Notes: generated by a model from the sequence alone, not told the origin. A stretch of 12,979 bases of DNA from an uncultured Bacillota bacterium (GCA_949287785.1 CASEHR010000126.1:1-12979), one strand, 5' to 3'. Shown: positions 6,457 to 12,979, numbered from the stretch's first letter. Made by a program: numbers and translations.

Positions 6457-8857
6457 AAGATCTCAGATCACCGCCATAACGTTCATTGATCGCCGCTTTG
6501 ATCTTGTCGTGGACTTCATTGATCTCTTCTACTTTTAAAGTATGATCGTCAGCACCATAGACAACATTGAACGATACGGAACGATGTCCCTTAGCAACCT
6601 GAACACCGGTATAGACATCAAATACTTCGATATGTCTTACAAGCGGTCCACCTGCTTTTTTTATCGCTTTGATAACATCACCGACGGCTATATCCTCATC
6701 CAAAACAAATGACAAGTCACGTGATACCATCGGATATCGGCTGACTTTGTTTGCCTGAATCCTGGCCGGGCGACTGTTCACGAGGATATCAAGATCGAGC
6801 TCAAGGTAGCAAGCTCTTGGGATCTTCTTTTCTTCAGCTAAGCGAGGATGAACTTCACCTAATATAGCCAGAATATCCTTACCCATCTTCAAGACACAGG
6901 AACGGTATGGATGGAAATGAACAACATCAATATCATTTTTAACGACCTGGATCCGACCTATCTCATAGCCCAAATGATCCAGCAATTCTAAAGCCAGTCC
7001 TTTGATCGTATAGAAACTCGCTTCGACCTGGGTGTGCAAGACCTTTGATGTCATCAGATTGCCGCTTAGGATGATCGCCAAATGTTCTTTTTGAATATCG
7101 CCTTTGGCATACAGAGTTGAAATCTCGAACAGATTGACATCTTTATTGTAATGAGCATCGTTATAAGCCAGCGTATCGATCAGTGACCCCATCAGACTTA
7201 CACGGATATACTTACGTGCATCATTGAGCGGTGAAGCAAGACAGATTGGATCGCCTACCGGTAAAAGGGCATCTTCGACTGATGCTTTATCACCCAGCGT
7301 ATACGATACGATCTCATTCAGTCCGCTATGACTCAATATCTGTCTGATCTCGCGCCGCAAACTCTGACGACGAGTCAGCTTGCCGATCGTCATCGGCATC
7401 TTAGGCAAAGTTGCCGCCAAGTCATCATAGCCGATAAGTCTGATGACCTCTTCGTCGATATCTTCAGCGATCTTCAGATCGTTGGCACGATATGACGGAA
7501 TATGCGATATGATCTTATCACCTTCAATAACCGGATCGAGATCCAGACGTTTTAAGACGCTTACGATCTCTTCACTATTTAGATGTGTACCATTGACTTT
7601 ATTCAGATGATCAGCTGTCTCAACAACGGTATATGGTTCATAAGCTGACCTGCCCCACTCAACGGTTTCTTCGATTCCCTTGGCGTCAGCATATTCGACA
7701 AGAAGCTGTAGAGCTCTGTCCATCGCCTTCTTTTGAGCCAGTGGATCCAAACCTTTGGCAAAACGCATGGCCGCTTCCGTTTGCAAGCCAAGACGATTTG
7801 CCGTTCTTCTGACTTGCGGACCATCAAAGAGAGCACTTTCGATGATAATGCCTTTTGTATCATCTAAGATCTTGGTATTCTCGCCACCCATGATACCGGC
7901 AATACCCGATGGACGGCCGTTATCAGTGATCATGATATCACCTTTTTTGATCGTATATGTGACCCCATCTAAGGCTTCGTATGGACCTTCATAATCATCA
8001 ACAACAGTGATCTCCTTTAACGGATTGGTCCTGAGGTCATAGAAATGCATCGGCTGACCCGTCTCGAGCATGACATAGTTAGAAATGTCGATGACATTAT
8101 TGATGGACTTGATCCCACTTGCGATAAGATGTTCACGCATCCATGCCGGTGATGGCTTGATCGTGATGTCATTTACCACCTTCGCCAGAAAATGCGGACA
8201 GTTCTCTGTCTTTGAAACAAGTCTGAAATCGGTCTTATCACCGATATCACTGTAACCATCAAATGCCGGCAAAGTGCATTTGCGGTCCAAAATAGCCGCC
8301 ATCTCTTTCGCCAGTGCAAAAACGCTCAGACAATCGGAACGGTTAGCCGTCAATTCGATCTCCAGTATATCATCGTCAAGGCCCAGCTTAGCTAGGATAT
8401 CCGTTTCACCGATCTTAAAGCGATCATCCAGTTCTTCAATACCATTCAGCGATGGTGAATCATCGTCTAAAAGATCTTTATTGACCCCGAGTTCAAGCAA
8501 TGAACAGAGCATACCATTGGATTCCACCCCGCGAATAACGCCTTTTTTGATCGTCATTTCCGGTAACTTCGCACCGACTTTGGCAACGATGACTTTGATG
8601 CCTTTTCGACAATTCGGTGCACCGCAGACGATATCTAGTATCTCATCGCCTACATTTACTTTGGTGACATGGAGGTGATCTGAATCAGGATGATCATAAC
8701 ACTCCACAACCTCGCCGACGACAAGCCCTTCACCATAAGACAGCCTTTCGTGTTCGGCAACTTCAAAACCCGCTTTAACAGTCTTTTCGATTATTTCATC
8801 GACACTAAGACCGGAAAGATCGACAAGATCACTCAACCATTTTAAACTTAAACGCAT
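6455..8857 (-). CDS. pheT: Phenylalanyl-tRNA synthetase beta subunit
   Basis: The 800-residue beta subunit pairs with PheS in an (alpha-beta)2 enzyme that charges tRNA-Phe. Domains appear in the expected order. The N-terminal part carries an EMAP-type tRNA-binding fold (about 40-150, with HPDSDHLHVTKVNVG and VIRGVESNGMLCS). The B3/B4 editing region follows (about 210-385, with SNYVMLETGQPMHFYD and GIAGIMGGE). The B5 domain (about 410-480) contains IPSYRANDLKIAEDIDEEV. Next is the catalytic-like core, then a C-terminal FDX-ACB anticodon-binding domain (about 705-800, from SRYPMVSRDLSFVLDEDI). Length is typical. AGGAGGG upstream of the ATG overlaps the pheS stop region, and only 12 bases separate the genes. 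Control is through the T-box ahead of pheS. Confidence 0.98.
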   Translation of the reverse strand: MRLSLKWLSDLVDLSGLSVDEIIEKTVKAGFEVAEHERLSYGEGLVVGEVVECYDHPDSDHLHVTKVNVGDEILDIVCGAPNCRKGIKVIVAKVGAKLPEMTIKKGVIRGVESNGMLCSLLELGVNKDLLDDDSPSLNGIEELDDRFKIGETDILAKLGLDDDILEIELTANRSDCLSVFALAKEMAAILDRKCTLPAFDGYSDIGDKTDFRLVSKTENCPHFLAKVVNDITIKPSPAWMREHLIASGIKSINNVIDISNYVMLETGQPMHFYDLRTNPLKEITVVDDYEGPYEALDGVTYTIKKGDIMITDNGRPSGIAGIMGGENTKILDDTKGIIIESALFDGPQVRRTANRLGLQTEAAMRFAKGLDPLAQKKAMDRALQLLVEYADAKGIEETVEWGRSAYEPYTVVETADHLNKVNGTHLNSEEIVSVLKRLDLDPVIEGDKIISHIPSYRANDLKIAEDIDEEVIRLIGYDDLAATLPKMPMTIGKLTRRQSLRREIRQILSHSGLNEIVSYTLGDKASVEDALLPVGDPICLASPLNDARKYIRVSLMGSLIDTLAYNDAHYNKDVNLFEISTLYAKGDIQKEHLAIILSGNLMTSKVLHTQVEASFYTIKGLALELLDHLGYEIGRIQVVKNDIDVVHFHPYRSCVLKMGKDILAILGEVHPRLAEEKKIPRACYLELDLDILVNSRPARIQANKVSRYPMVSRDLSFVLDEDIAVGDVIKAIKKAGGPLVRHIEVFDVYTGVQVAKGHRSVSFNVVYGADDHTLKVEEINEVHDKIKAAINERYGGDLRS

Positions 8858-8869
8858 TATCGTACCCTC

Positions 8870-9910
8870 CTAGTCCAATCTTTTGAACGCTTCCAGGAAG
8901 CGGACATCATTAGTATATAGATCTCTTATATCATCGATTCCGTATTTAAGCATCGCTACCCGTTCAAGGCCGATACCAAAAGCGAATCCAGTATACCGTT
9001 CAGGATCGATTCCAGCCATTTTCAAAACATTGGGATGGACCATCCCACTGCCCAGAATCTCGATCCAGCCCGTTCCCTTACAGACCGGACAACCTTTGCC
9101 GTGACATACATGACACGACATGTCGACTTCAACCGAAGGTTCAGTGAACGGGAAGTACGATGGTCTGAAACGAATCTTGTGACCTTCACCAAACAGGGAA
9201 TCGATCATAAACTGCAAAGTGCCTTTCAGATCACCCAAGGTAATACCCTCGGCAACCACCAGTCCCTCCGCCTGCATAAATTGATGTGAATGGGTCGCAT
9301 CGTCGTTATCGCGACGATAGACTTTGCCGGGGCAGATCAGTTTGATCGGCAGGTCATGCGCTTCCTTCTCCAATACACGCATCTGGATCGCTGTCGTATG
9401 AGTCCGCAAAAGCGTCTTATCATCGATATATAATGAATCCTGCATATCCCGTGCCGGATGCCCTTCGGGGATATTGGCTCTTTCGAAGTTATAATAGTCC
9501 AGTTCGACCTCCGGTCCTTCAGCGATCTTGTAGCCAAGTCCGACAAAGCAATCTTCGATTGCCTGCTGGACCAATGTCAATGGATGCAGAGTGCCGAGTT
9601 TTGGTGTATACGCATCTAAGGTGATGTCGATCTTCTCCGCCTCTAAACGTCGGGCATCTTCGATCCTTTTCAGTTCATCCTTCTTAGTTTCCAAGCCCTT
9701 TGTTATCTCTTCCTTGACAAGATTTACTTCTTTGCCGAAAGCAGCTTTTTCCTCTTTCGGTATCGTCCGCATCACTTCCATCAAACCGCTGACTCTGCCC
9801 TTTTTGGACAGGTAAGCGATCCTCAGCTCTTCAATGTCTTTGAGATCTTTGGCATCTTCGATTTTTTTAAGTGCTTCTTCTTTTAATTCTGTGATCTCCT
9901 TTAAATCCAT
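8870..9910 (-). CDS. pheS: Phenylalanyl-tRNA synthetase alpha subunit
   Basis: The 346-residue catalytic alpha subunit makes phenylalanyl-adenylate and transfers Phe to tRNA. An N-terminal coiled-coil (about 1-95, rich in Lys and Glu) is followed by the class II core. Visible motifs are HPLTLVQQAIEDCF (109-122), motif 2 CPGKVYRRDNDDATHSHQF (193-211), FPFTEPSVEVD (253-263), and motif 3 with GFAFGIGLERVAMLKYG (308-324). The phenylalanine pocket lies in GFAFG. Four cysteines (266, 269, 274, 277) form a CxxC-CxxC pair inside the core, as is common in Bacillota PheS. AGGAGGG before the ATG supports the start. It is the first gene of pheST, and a T-box with a Phe specifier precedes it. Confidence 0.98.
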   Translation of the reverse strand: MDLKEITELKEEALKKIEDAKDLKDIEELRIAYLSKKGRVSGLMEVMRTIPKEEKAAFGKEVNLVKEEITKGLETKKDELKRIEDARRLEAEKIDITLDAYTPKLGTLHPLTLVQQAIEDCFVGLGYKIAEGPEVELDYYNFERANIPEGHPARDMQDSLYIDDKTLLRTHTTAIQMRVLEKEAHDLPIKLICPGKVYRRDNDDATHSHQFMQAEGLVVAEGITLGDLKGTLQFMIDSLFGEGHKIRFRPSYFPFTEPSVEVDMSCHVCHGKGCPVCKGTGWIEILGSGMVHPNVLKMAGIDPERYTGFAFGIGLERVAMLKYGIDDIRDLYTNDVRFLEAFKRLD

Positions 9911-9927
9911 ACTACCCTCCTTAAAAT

Positions 9928-10127
9928 AAAAAACTGCGTCTTAGAAACGATCGAAACCGCGGTACCATTCTAATTCACAGTCATTGTGCTCTCATTAGCT
10001 GTAACGGGCTTACCCGCAAATAGCTTCAAGAAGTGAATTCAAGAAAGTAAGCCTAGGTCTCTTACAGCCGATAAGACCCTCTCTGGAGACATCCTTTCTT
10101 TACTGCTCTTCTTTACTTCGCCTATAT
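9928..10127 (-). promoter_or_regulatory. Phenylalanine-specific T-box leader of pheST
   Basis: The leader senses uncharged tRNA-Phe and permits read-through into pheST. The T-box sequence TGGTACCGCG is at 9958-9967. Its TGGT would pair with an ACCA tRNA end, which fits the A discriminator usual for tRNA-Phe. In Stem I, a lower helix (AAGAAG, 10108-10113, with CTTCTT) and an upper helix (AAGAAAG, 10094-10100, with CTTTCTT) enclose a specifier loop. One side of this loop has AGTA and the other has GAA-TTC-A. The specifier codon TTC occupies 10035-10037 on the complementary strand and reads as Phe, agreeing with the genes downstream. A distal stem GGTCTT/GAGACC and a stem with CGGG/CCCG (before the antiterminator) are also visible. 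The terminator's 3' arm (GACGCAG) runs into TTTTTT at 9928-9933. Its stem with the T-box strand is imperfect. Confidence 0.93.
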
Positions 10128-10133
10128 TTCACT

Positions 10134-10161
10134 ATTATATAGAAATAATGATTAAATACAA
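10134..10161 (-). promoter_or_regulatory. pheST promoter
   Basis: On the minus strand TTGTAT (10156-10161) is followed after 16 bases by a perfect TATAAT (10134-10139). Transcription would start near 10127, about 14 bases before the first T-box helix. It is back to back with the repressor promoter. Confidence 0.7.
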
Positions 10162-10171
10162 GCATTTTCCC

Positions 10172-10201
10172 TATACAAAAAGATAACACAAGTAGTAAAA
10201 T
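10172..10201 (+). promoter_or_regulatory. Promoter of the repressor-SRAP operon
   Basis: TATACA (10172-10177), an 18-base spacer, and TAAAAT (10196-10201) form a plausible sigma-A promoter. AAGGAGG follows at about 10210, seven bases before the repressor ATG, so the leader is short. The -35 contains one of two direct ATACAA copies (10156-10161 and 10173-10178); the other overlaps the divergent pheST -35. I see no clear dyad operator. Confidence 0.5.
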
Positions 10202-10222
10202 AGTTGCATAAGGAGGTATATT

Positions 10223-10816
10223 ATGAAACTATCGCAATTGATCAGGACCTATCAGGAGAAGACCGGTTTCAATAATGCGACGATCGCCAAAACTTTCGGC
10301 GTATCTAAAGCGACCGTAGGACGCTGGCTCAGCGGTGACATCGAAAAAGTTCAGGAAGAGACTTCTGAACGCATCAGCAAGATCCTCGGTGTCAATGTGA
10401 CCAAACTGCTCAATAATGATTACCCGATCTTCAAAAAACCGATTCTCGGTATGGCAAAAGCCGGTTATGATCTGTTGCTTGAAAACGAGTGGCTTGGCGA
10501 AGAAGCTTTGACCTACGAAGACTACTCCAAGGGCGATTTCTTTTTGAAAGTAACCGGTGATTCAATGATCGGCGAAGGAATTAAAGACGGTGCCCTGGTT
10601 TATGTCAAAAAGACCGACAGTGTCCCAAACGGTAAGATCGCCGTCATCCAGATCGGTGATGAAGTGACGATCAAAAAAATCATTTACCAAAATGAGACGA
10701 TGATTCTTGAAGCAGCCAACCCAACGGTTGCCAACCGCTATTTCACCAAACGCGATATCATCGATCTGCCGGTAAAAATAATCGGTCAGGTCATATATGC
10801 CAAGGTCGTCTTCTGA
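10223..10816 (+). CDS. XRE-family repressor with S24 (LexA/CI-like) self-cleavage domain
   Basis: The 197-residue protein has a Cro/CI-type helix-turn-helix (about 5-62; NNATIAKTFGVSKATVGRWLSG holds the recognition region in two parts) and an S24 domain (about 75-197). Residues expected for RecA-stimulated self-cleavage are present: an Ala80-Gly81 scissile pair in GMAKAGYD, Ser114 in TGDSMIGEGI, and Lys151 in DEVTIKKI. This is the architecture of phage CI and of chromosomal HdiR-type repressors, and not of classical LexA, which has a winged helix. Such proteins can serve as SOS regulators where LexA is absent. AAGGAGG lies seven bases before the ATG. The stop overlaps the SRAP start by one base (TGATG), so the two are co-translated. 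The target set is unknown, and self-regulation is an inference. No neighbouring phage genes are seen. Confidence 0.9.
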   Translation: MKLSQLIRTYQEKTGFNNATIAKTFGVSKATVGRWLSGDIEKVQEETSERISKILGVNVTKLLNNDYPIFKKPILGMAKAGYDLLLENEWLGEEALTYEDYSKGDFFLKVTGDSMIGEGIKDGALVYVKKTDSVPNGKIAVIQIGDEVTIKKIIYQNETMILEAANPTVANRYFTKRDIIDLPVKIIGQVIYAKVVF

Positions 10817-11322
10817 TGTGTGGACGTTACTTTTTAAGTCTTGGCAAATCATCACTATCGGACAAGATCAGAAGTAAAGCGAAACAACACTCCCTTTTCA
10901 TCAAGGAAGGCGAGATCTTCCCCTTTGACGATGTCCTGGTCTTCATCAGAACCGGTGAGACGATCGATATCGATACGATGCGCTGGGGGTTAAAAGCTAA
11001 AAGGCAGATCAACGCCCGCAGAGAGACTATCGAAAGCTCAAATGTTTATAAAGGCATGCAGCGTTGTGCTGTCTTAGCCAGCGGTTTTTATGAATGGCGT
11101 GATCATATAAAGTATTCAATCAAAGCAGATGATCAGATCATGTATATGGCAGCCATCTATAATGACGATGGTTTACTTATCATCACCGAACATAGTTATC
11201 GGGATATGTTAAAGATCCATGACCGAATACCGCTTATTTTAAATAATAAAGAAATGCTCGATTACCTTTTCAGAGGTTATCTCAGGCATTCCCTAAAAAA
11301 TATCACAATAAAAGAGGTGTAG
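10816..11322 (+). CDS. SRAP (YedK/HMCES-like) abasic-site DNA-protein crosslinking protein
   Basis: The 168-residue product belongs to the SRAP family, which shields abasic sites in single-stranded DNA by a covalent link to Cys2. The start MCGRYF exposes the required Cys2 after Met removal. Other expected active-site positions are N66 in INARRET, E93 in GFYEWRD and H135 in IHDRIPLIL. The family RWGL motif is at 56-59. It is shorter than usual (about 200-230), with trimmed loops, and IITEHS stands where ITTxAN-type segments normally occur. The ATG overlaps the repressor stop by one base, and the upstream ribosome site is weak, so coupling is likely. Linkage to an S24 repressor points to damage-induced expression. 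SRAP genes have been reported near SOS components in other bacteria. Confidence 0.9.
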   Translation: MCGRYFLSLGKSSLSDKIRSKAKQHSLFIKEGEIFPFDDVLVFIRTGETIDIDTMRWGLKAKRQINARRETIESSNVYKGMQRCAVLASGFYEWRDHIKYSIKADDQIMYMAAIYNDDGLLIITEHSYRDMLKIHDRIPLILNNKEMLDYLFRGYLRHSLKNITIKEV

Positions 11323-11374
11323 ACCTCAATCGCCCCAACACATATGGGTACCCTGTTTAAGTTCTACACCTCTT
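11312..11374. terminator. Inverted repeat with alternative hairpins at convergent gene ends
   Basis: AAGAGGTGTAGA (11312-11323) and TCTACACCTCTT (11363-11374) are perfect 12-base inverted arms separated by 39 bases. A shorter hairpin, GAGGT-4 nt-ACCTC (11314-11327), uses the left arm instead. On the minus strand both end in TTTTATT, so either could terminate the deacetylase mRNA. On the plus strand the T-run is poor. The left arm includes the SRAP stop, and the right arm lies inside the deacetylase coding region. Confidence 0.5.
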
Positions 11375-12606
11375 AATTTCGCCAATTCCGTAACGGAAAC
11401 CAGTTGATAGCCCGCATCGATCAGATATTTGATCGCATGGTGATCCACGCAGGCATCGATTGTTGTAGGATGGATATCGTGCATCAGCAAAACGGCATTT
11501 TCAAATGTCTCATTTTTTATCACATCCATGATCGCTTTCGGATCACGGCTTTTCCAATCCTCGGTATCGATATCCCACAGGATAGCCGGCAAAGGGACTG
11601 CCTCATCGACAGCGGCGTTATACGATCCTCCGGGTGGCCGATAAATCTGCATATCGTAGTTGAGTTCTTCTTTAAACCATTCGACGATATCCATTACCTC
11701 ACTCTTTGCCTTTTCTTGCGACAGAGTCTTCAGATTAGGGTGTGTGACCGTATGTGAACCATACTCCATTCCCTTTGCGATCCCGTCTTTCAAGATGATC
11801 TTCGTGTTAGGGCCAAGATTAGCGCCTACGCAGAAGAATGTTGCCTGAGCATCCCACTTGTAGAGCTCAGCTAACAGCTCAGTCGTGCATTCTTCATTTA
11901 AGCTTGGGCCATCATCAAACGTCAGAGCGACCGCCGGTCTTTTATCACTCACATATACCGGCTTTACATATTCTTCCGTTTTACCGATATCCATGCCAAG
12001 CTCAGCTCCGATGACCGATATCGGGATCGACACGTCGACGTCATACTCGTCAAAGTGACAGACAAAAGCGTCACCATTCAACGTGTATGTATAGCGATCG
12101 GATGTGATCTTCGGATAATAAGTATCCTCTAAAAATGCCACCGTGTAGGCATAATCGAGTTCAGATTTTTTCATCGTATAACGTAGATAATCTGATATGA
12201 TCATCTGGCCTCTTTCACTGATATTGTCCTGCAATTTAGGATCATTGCCGTTTTTGTCGGTGATAAAAGATGTCTTATCGTTGTATCGATAGATTGTATA
12301 TTCGCCTAACGTTTCGACCTTATAATCAAAAACCGTCTTCTCTTTGACATCTTTACACAAACTGCGCGCTACCTCTTTACCCTTTCTTGTATCCTTTGGA
12401 TAATATGCCAGGCATGTGTTGGTCATATACCGCTCGGCATCACTGTTGACGCTTTCTTCCCCCATAAAGATGAGACTCTTATAAAAGAAGGAAATGCCAA
12501 TAACAACAACGGCGACGAGGATGAGGCAAACAGCTGATGCGGCAAAGATCTTGACACCAGTTCTTACTCTGCGTCTTTTTCTAACTTTCACTGTTCTATT
12601 TGTCAT
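11326..12606 (-). CDS. Membrane-anchored polysaccharide deacetylase (NodB domain, PgdA-like)
   Basis: The 426-residue protein probably removes acetyl groups from a cell-wall polysaccharide, most likely peptidoglycan. A basic N-terminus (VRKRRRVRTG) and a hydrophobic helix (about 19-42) anchor it with the rest outside. Residues 50-220 form an extracellular region resembling those before NodB in PgdA-type enzymes. The NodB catalytic motifs are complete: TFDDGP (229-234), SHTVTHP (284-290, metal-binding H285 and H289), RPPGG (323-327), WDIDTEDW (344-351) and LLMHDIH (373-379, catalytic H376). I use the ATG at 12606 because a TTG start at 12663 would add 19 residues encoded across a good promoter. 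The ribosome site, GGTAG five bases upstream, is weak. Deacetylation usually gives lysozyme resistance. The 3' end converges on the SRAP gene, three bases apart. Confidence 0.9.
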   Translation of the reverse strand: MTNRTVKVRKRRRVRTGVKIFAASAVCLILVAVVVIGISFFYKSLIFMGEESVNSDAERYMTNTCLAYYPKDTRKGKEVARSLCKDVKEKTVFDYKVETLGEYTIYRYNDKTSFITDKNGNDPKLQDNISERGQMIISDYLRYTMKKSELDYAYTVAFLEDTYYPKITSDRYTYTLNGDAFVCHFDEYDVDVSIPISVIGAELGMDIGKTEEYVKPVYVSDKRPAVALTFDDGPSLNEECTTELLAELYKWDAQATFFCVGANLGPNTKIILKDGIAKGMEYGSHTVTHPNLKTLSQEKAKSEVMDIVEWFKEELNYDMQIYRPPGGSYNAAVDEAVPLPAILWDIDTEDWKSRDPKAIMDVIKNETFENAVLLMHDIHPTTIDACVDHHAIKYLIDAGYQLVSVTELAKLRGVELKQGTHMCWGD

Positions 12607-12623
12607 ATTTTCTACCAAGGACA

Positions 12624-12632
12624 ATTCTAACA
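12624..12632 (-). promoter_or_regulatory. Extended -10 promoter of the deacetylase gene
   Basis: On the minus strand TGT-TAGAAT occurs (hexamer 12624-12629). The TGn extension and 5/6 match are good, but no strong -35 is seen at the right distance. Transcription would start near 12617, leaving a leader of about 11 bases before the ATG at 12606. This is the main reason for preferring that start over the upstream TTG. Confidence 0.5.
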
Positions 12633-12696
12633 CAAGGAAAGTTATATTTGCATTAGAACTCAATTGTGGTAATATTTACTAGCACCTTATATTCTA

Positions 12697-12782
12697 TTTA
12701 TCGGTAAAACCAGCCCTTATCCGAGTGCATGCATATCGGATTAAGCGATTTAAACTAAGCAGTGTGTTTTACAATCGATAAA
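12697..12782. repeat. Nested inverted repeats in the deacetylase-tRNA intergenic region
   Basis: An outer pair, TTTATCGGTAAAAC (12697-12710) and GTTTTAC plus CGATAAA (12766-12772 and 12776-12782), is fully complementary apart from a 3-base bulge (AAT). An inner pair, CTTATCCGA (12716-12724) with TCGGAT and AAG (12736-12741 and 12743-12745), has a 1-base bulge and an 11-base loop. No T-run follows on either strand. The right outer arm contains the -35 of the tRNA promoter. I see no open frame here. Function is unknown. Confidence 0.6.
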
Positions 12783-12796
12783 AGCGTGCATATCAG
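12768..12796 (+). promoter_or_regulatory. Promoter of tRNA-Arg
   Basis: TTTACA (12768-12773, 5/6) is followed after 17 bases by TATCAG (12791-12796, 4/6). Transcription would start about 10 bases before the mature tRNA 5' end. The -10 is part of the sequence TGCATATCAG, which repeats as TGCATATCGG at 12730-12739. Confidence 0.5.
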
Positions 12797-12812
12797 TATC
12801 TGCATACACTAT

Positions 12813-12887
12813 GTCTCCCTAGTTAAATGGATATAACGAGCCCCTCCTAAGGGCTAATTGAGGGTTCGATTCCCCCGGGGGACGCCA
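12813..12887 (+). tRNA. tRNA-Arg (anticodon CCT), CCA encoded
   Basis: A full cloverleaf is visible. The acceptor stem GTCTCCC pairs with GGGGGAC (one G-T wobble). The D-stem is GTTA/TAAC with a GG-containing loop. The anticodon stem AGCCC/GGGCT encloses CTCCTAA, giving anticodon CCT, which reads AGG. The T-arm has loop TTCGATT. The discriminator is G and CCA is encoded. Two oddities are seen: the variable loop has only four bases (AATT), and the T-stem GAGGG/CCCCC has an A-C mismatch at 50-64. The gene stands alone with its own promoter and terminator. Confidence 0.93.
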
Positions 12888-12896
12888 TTGAGTATT

Positions 12897-12937
12897 ACCG
12901 AAAACTTTTGTTTATCGTGGTTTTCGGTTTTTTCTTT
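12897..12937 (+). terminator. Rho-independent terminator of tRNA-Arg
   Basis: ACCGAAAAC (12897-12905) and GTTTTCGGT (12920-12928) form a 9-bp stem with a 14-nt loop, followed by a T-rich run (TTTTTCTTT). It starts 10 bases after the tRNA CCA end. The remaining bases to the window edge show nothing I can identify. Confidence 0.88.
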
Positions 12938-12979
12938 ATTCAAACCTTGATCATTTATCACCTAATTTTTGATGTAAAT

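Noticed and set aside
10223..11322. The repressor-SRAP pair as a prophage remnant
   Set aside because: There are no other phage genes nearby, base composition and GATC density match the surroundings, and the flanks are pheST and a cell-wall gene.
11346..11353. GGGTACCC palindrome near the deacetylase 3' end
   Set aside because: It is an eight-base palindrome without a loop, inside coding sequence, and is expected by chance at this scale.
12607..12663. A TTG-initiated N-terminal extension of the deacetylase (19 residues)
   Set aside because: The extension would be encoded across an extended -10 promoter and precedes the basic segment that normally starts such anchors. The ATG at 12606 is simpler.
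12862..12887. The tRNA-Arg 3' end as an integration (att) site
   Set aside because: No repeated copy of the tRNA 3' end and no integrase gene are visible. The tRNA is followed directly by its own terminator.

Overview
The window looks like chromosomal DNA of a low- to mid-GC Bacillota, most like the Erysipelotrichia or a neighbouring Mollicutes-related lineage. The reasons are strong AGGAGG-type ribosome binding sites, a T-box ahead of pheST, the rpsF-ssb-rpsR block followed by a YybS-like membrane protein gene, and an Arg(CCT) tRNA with encoded CCA. The placement is by general resemblance, not by search. I see no insertion sequence, prophage, CRISPR array or clear sign of recent transfer. 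GATC tetranucleotides are unusually dense throughout.

Minus strand, read from right to left (about 10160 down to 1): a promoter and a phenylalanine T-box leader (specifier UUC) precede pheS and pheT. A weak terminator hairpin overlaps the pheT stop codon. Next come a 954-residue M16C metallopeptidase, two overlapping half-size CHR-family (chromate-transporter-like) membrane proteins, and an M19 dipeptidase, all joined by overlaps or gaps of at most 10 nt. After 88 bp with a candidate promoter and a leader hairpin comes rpsF-ssb-rpsR, closed by a clear Rho-independent terminator. A separate promoter then drives a truncated YybS/DUF2232-like membrane protein gene that runs off the left edge. 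That promoter sits so close to the start codon that the mRNA is predicted to be leaderless.

Plus strand, 10172 to 11322: divergent from pheST is a two-gene unit. It encodes an XRE-type helix-turn-helix repressor fused to an S24 (LexA/CI-like) self-cleaving domain, and an SRAP (YedK/HMCES-like) abasic-site crosslinking protein whose start overlaps the repressor stop by one base. This looks like a small DNA-damage-response operon. It converges on a membrane-anchored polysaccharide (probably peptidoglycan) deacetylase on the minus strand. The two 3' ends are three bases apart and lie inside a shared 12-bp inverted repeat.

Right edge: a structured intergenic stretch with nested inverted repeats, then a promoter, tRNA-Arg(CCT) and a strong terminator on the plus strand. 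The most interesting items are the predicted leaderless transcript, the SSB with an extra residue after its LPF tip, the repressor-SRAP pair, the CHR pair between two peptidase genes, the inverted repeats at 11312-11374 and 12697-12782, and the GATC density. I found no convincing wholly new system. The rest is mostly conserved housekeeping in a somewhat unusual arrangement.
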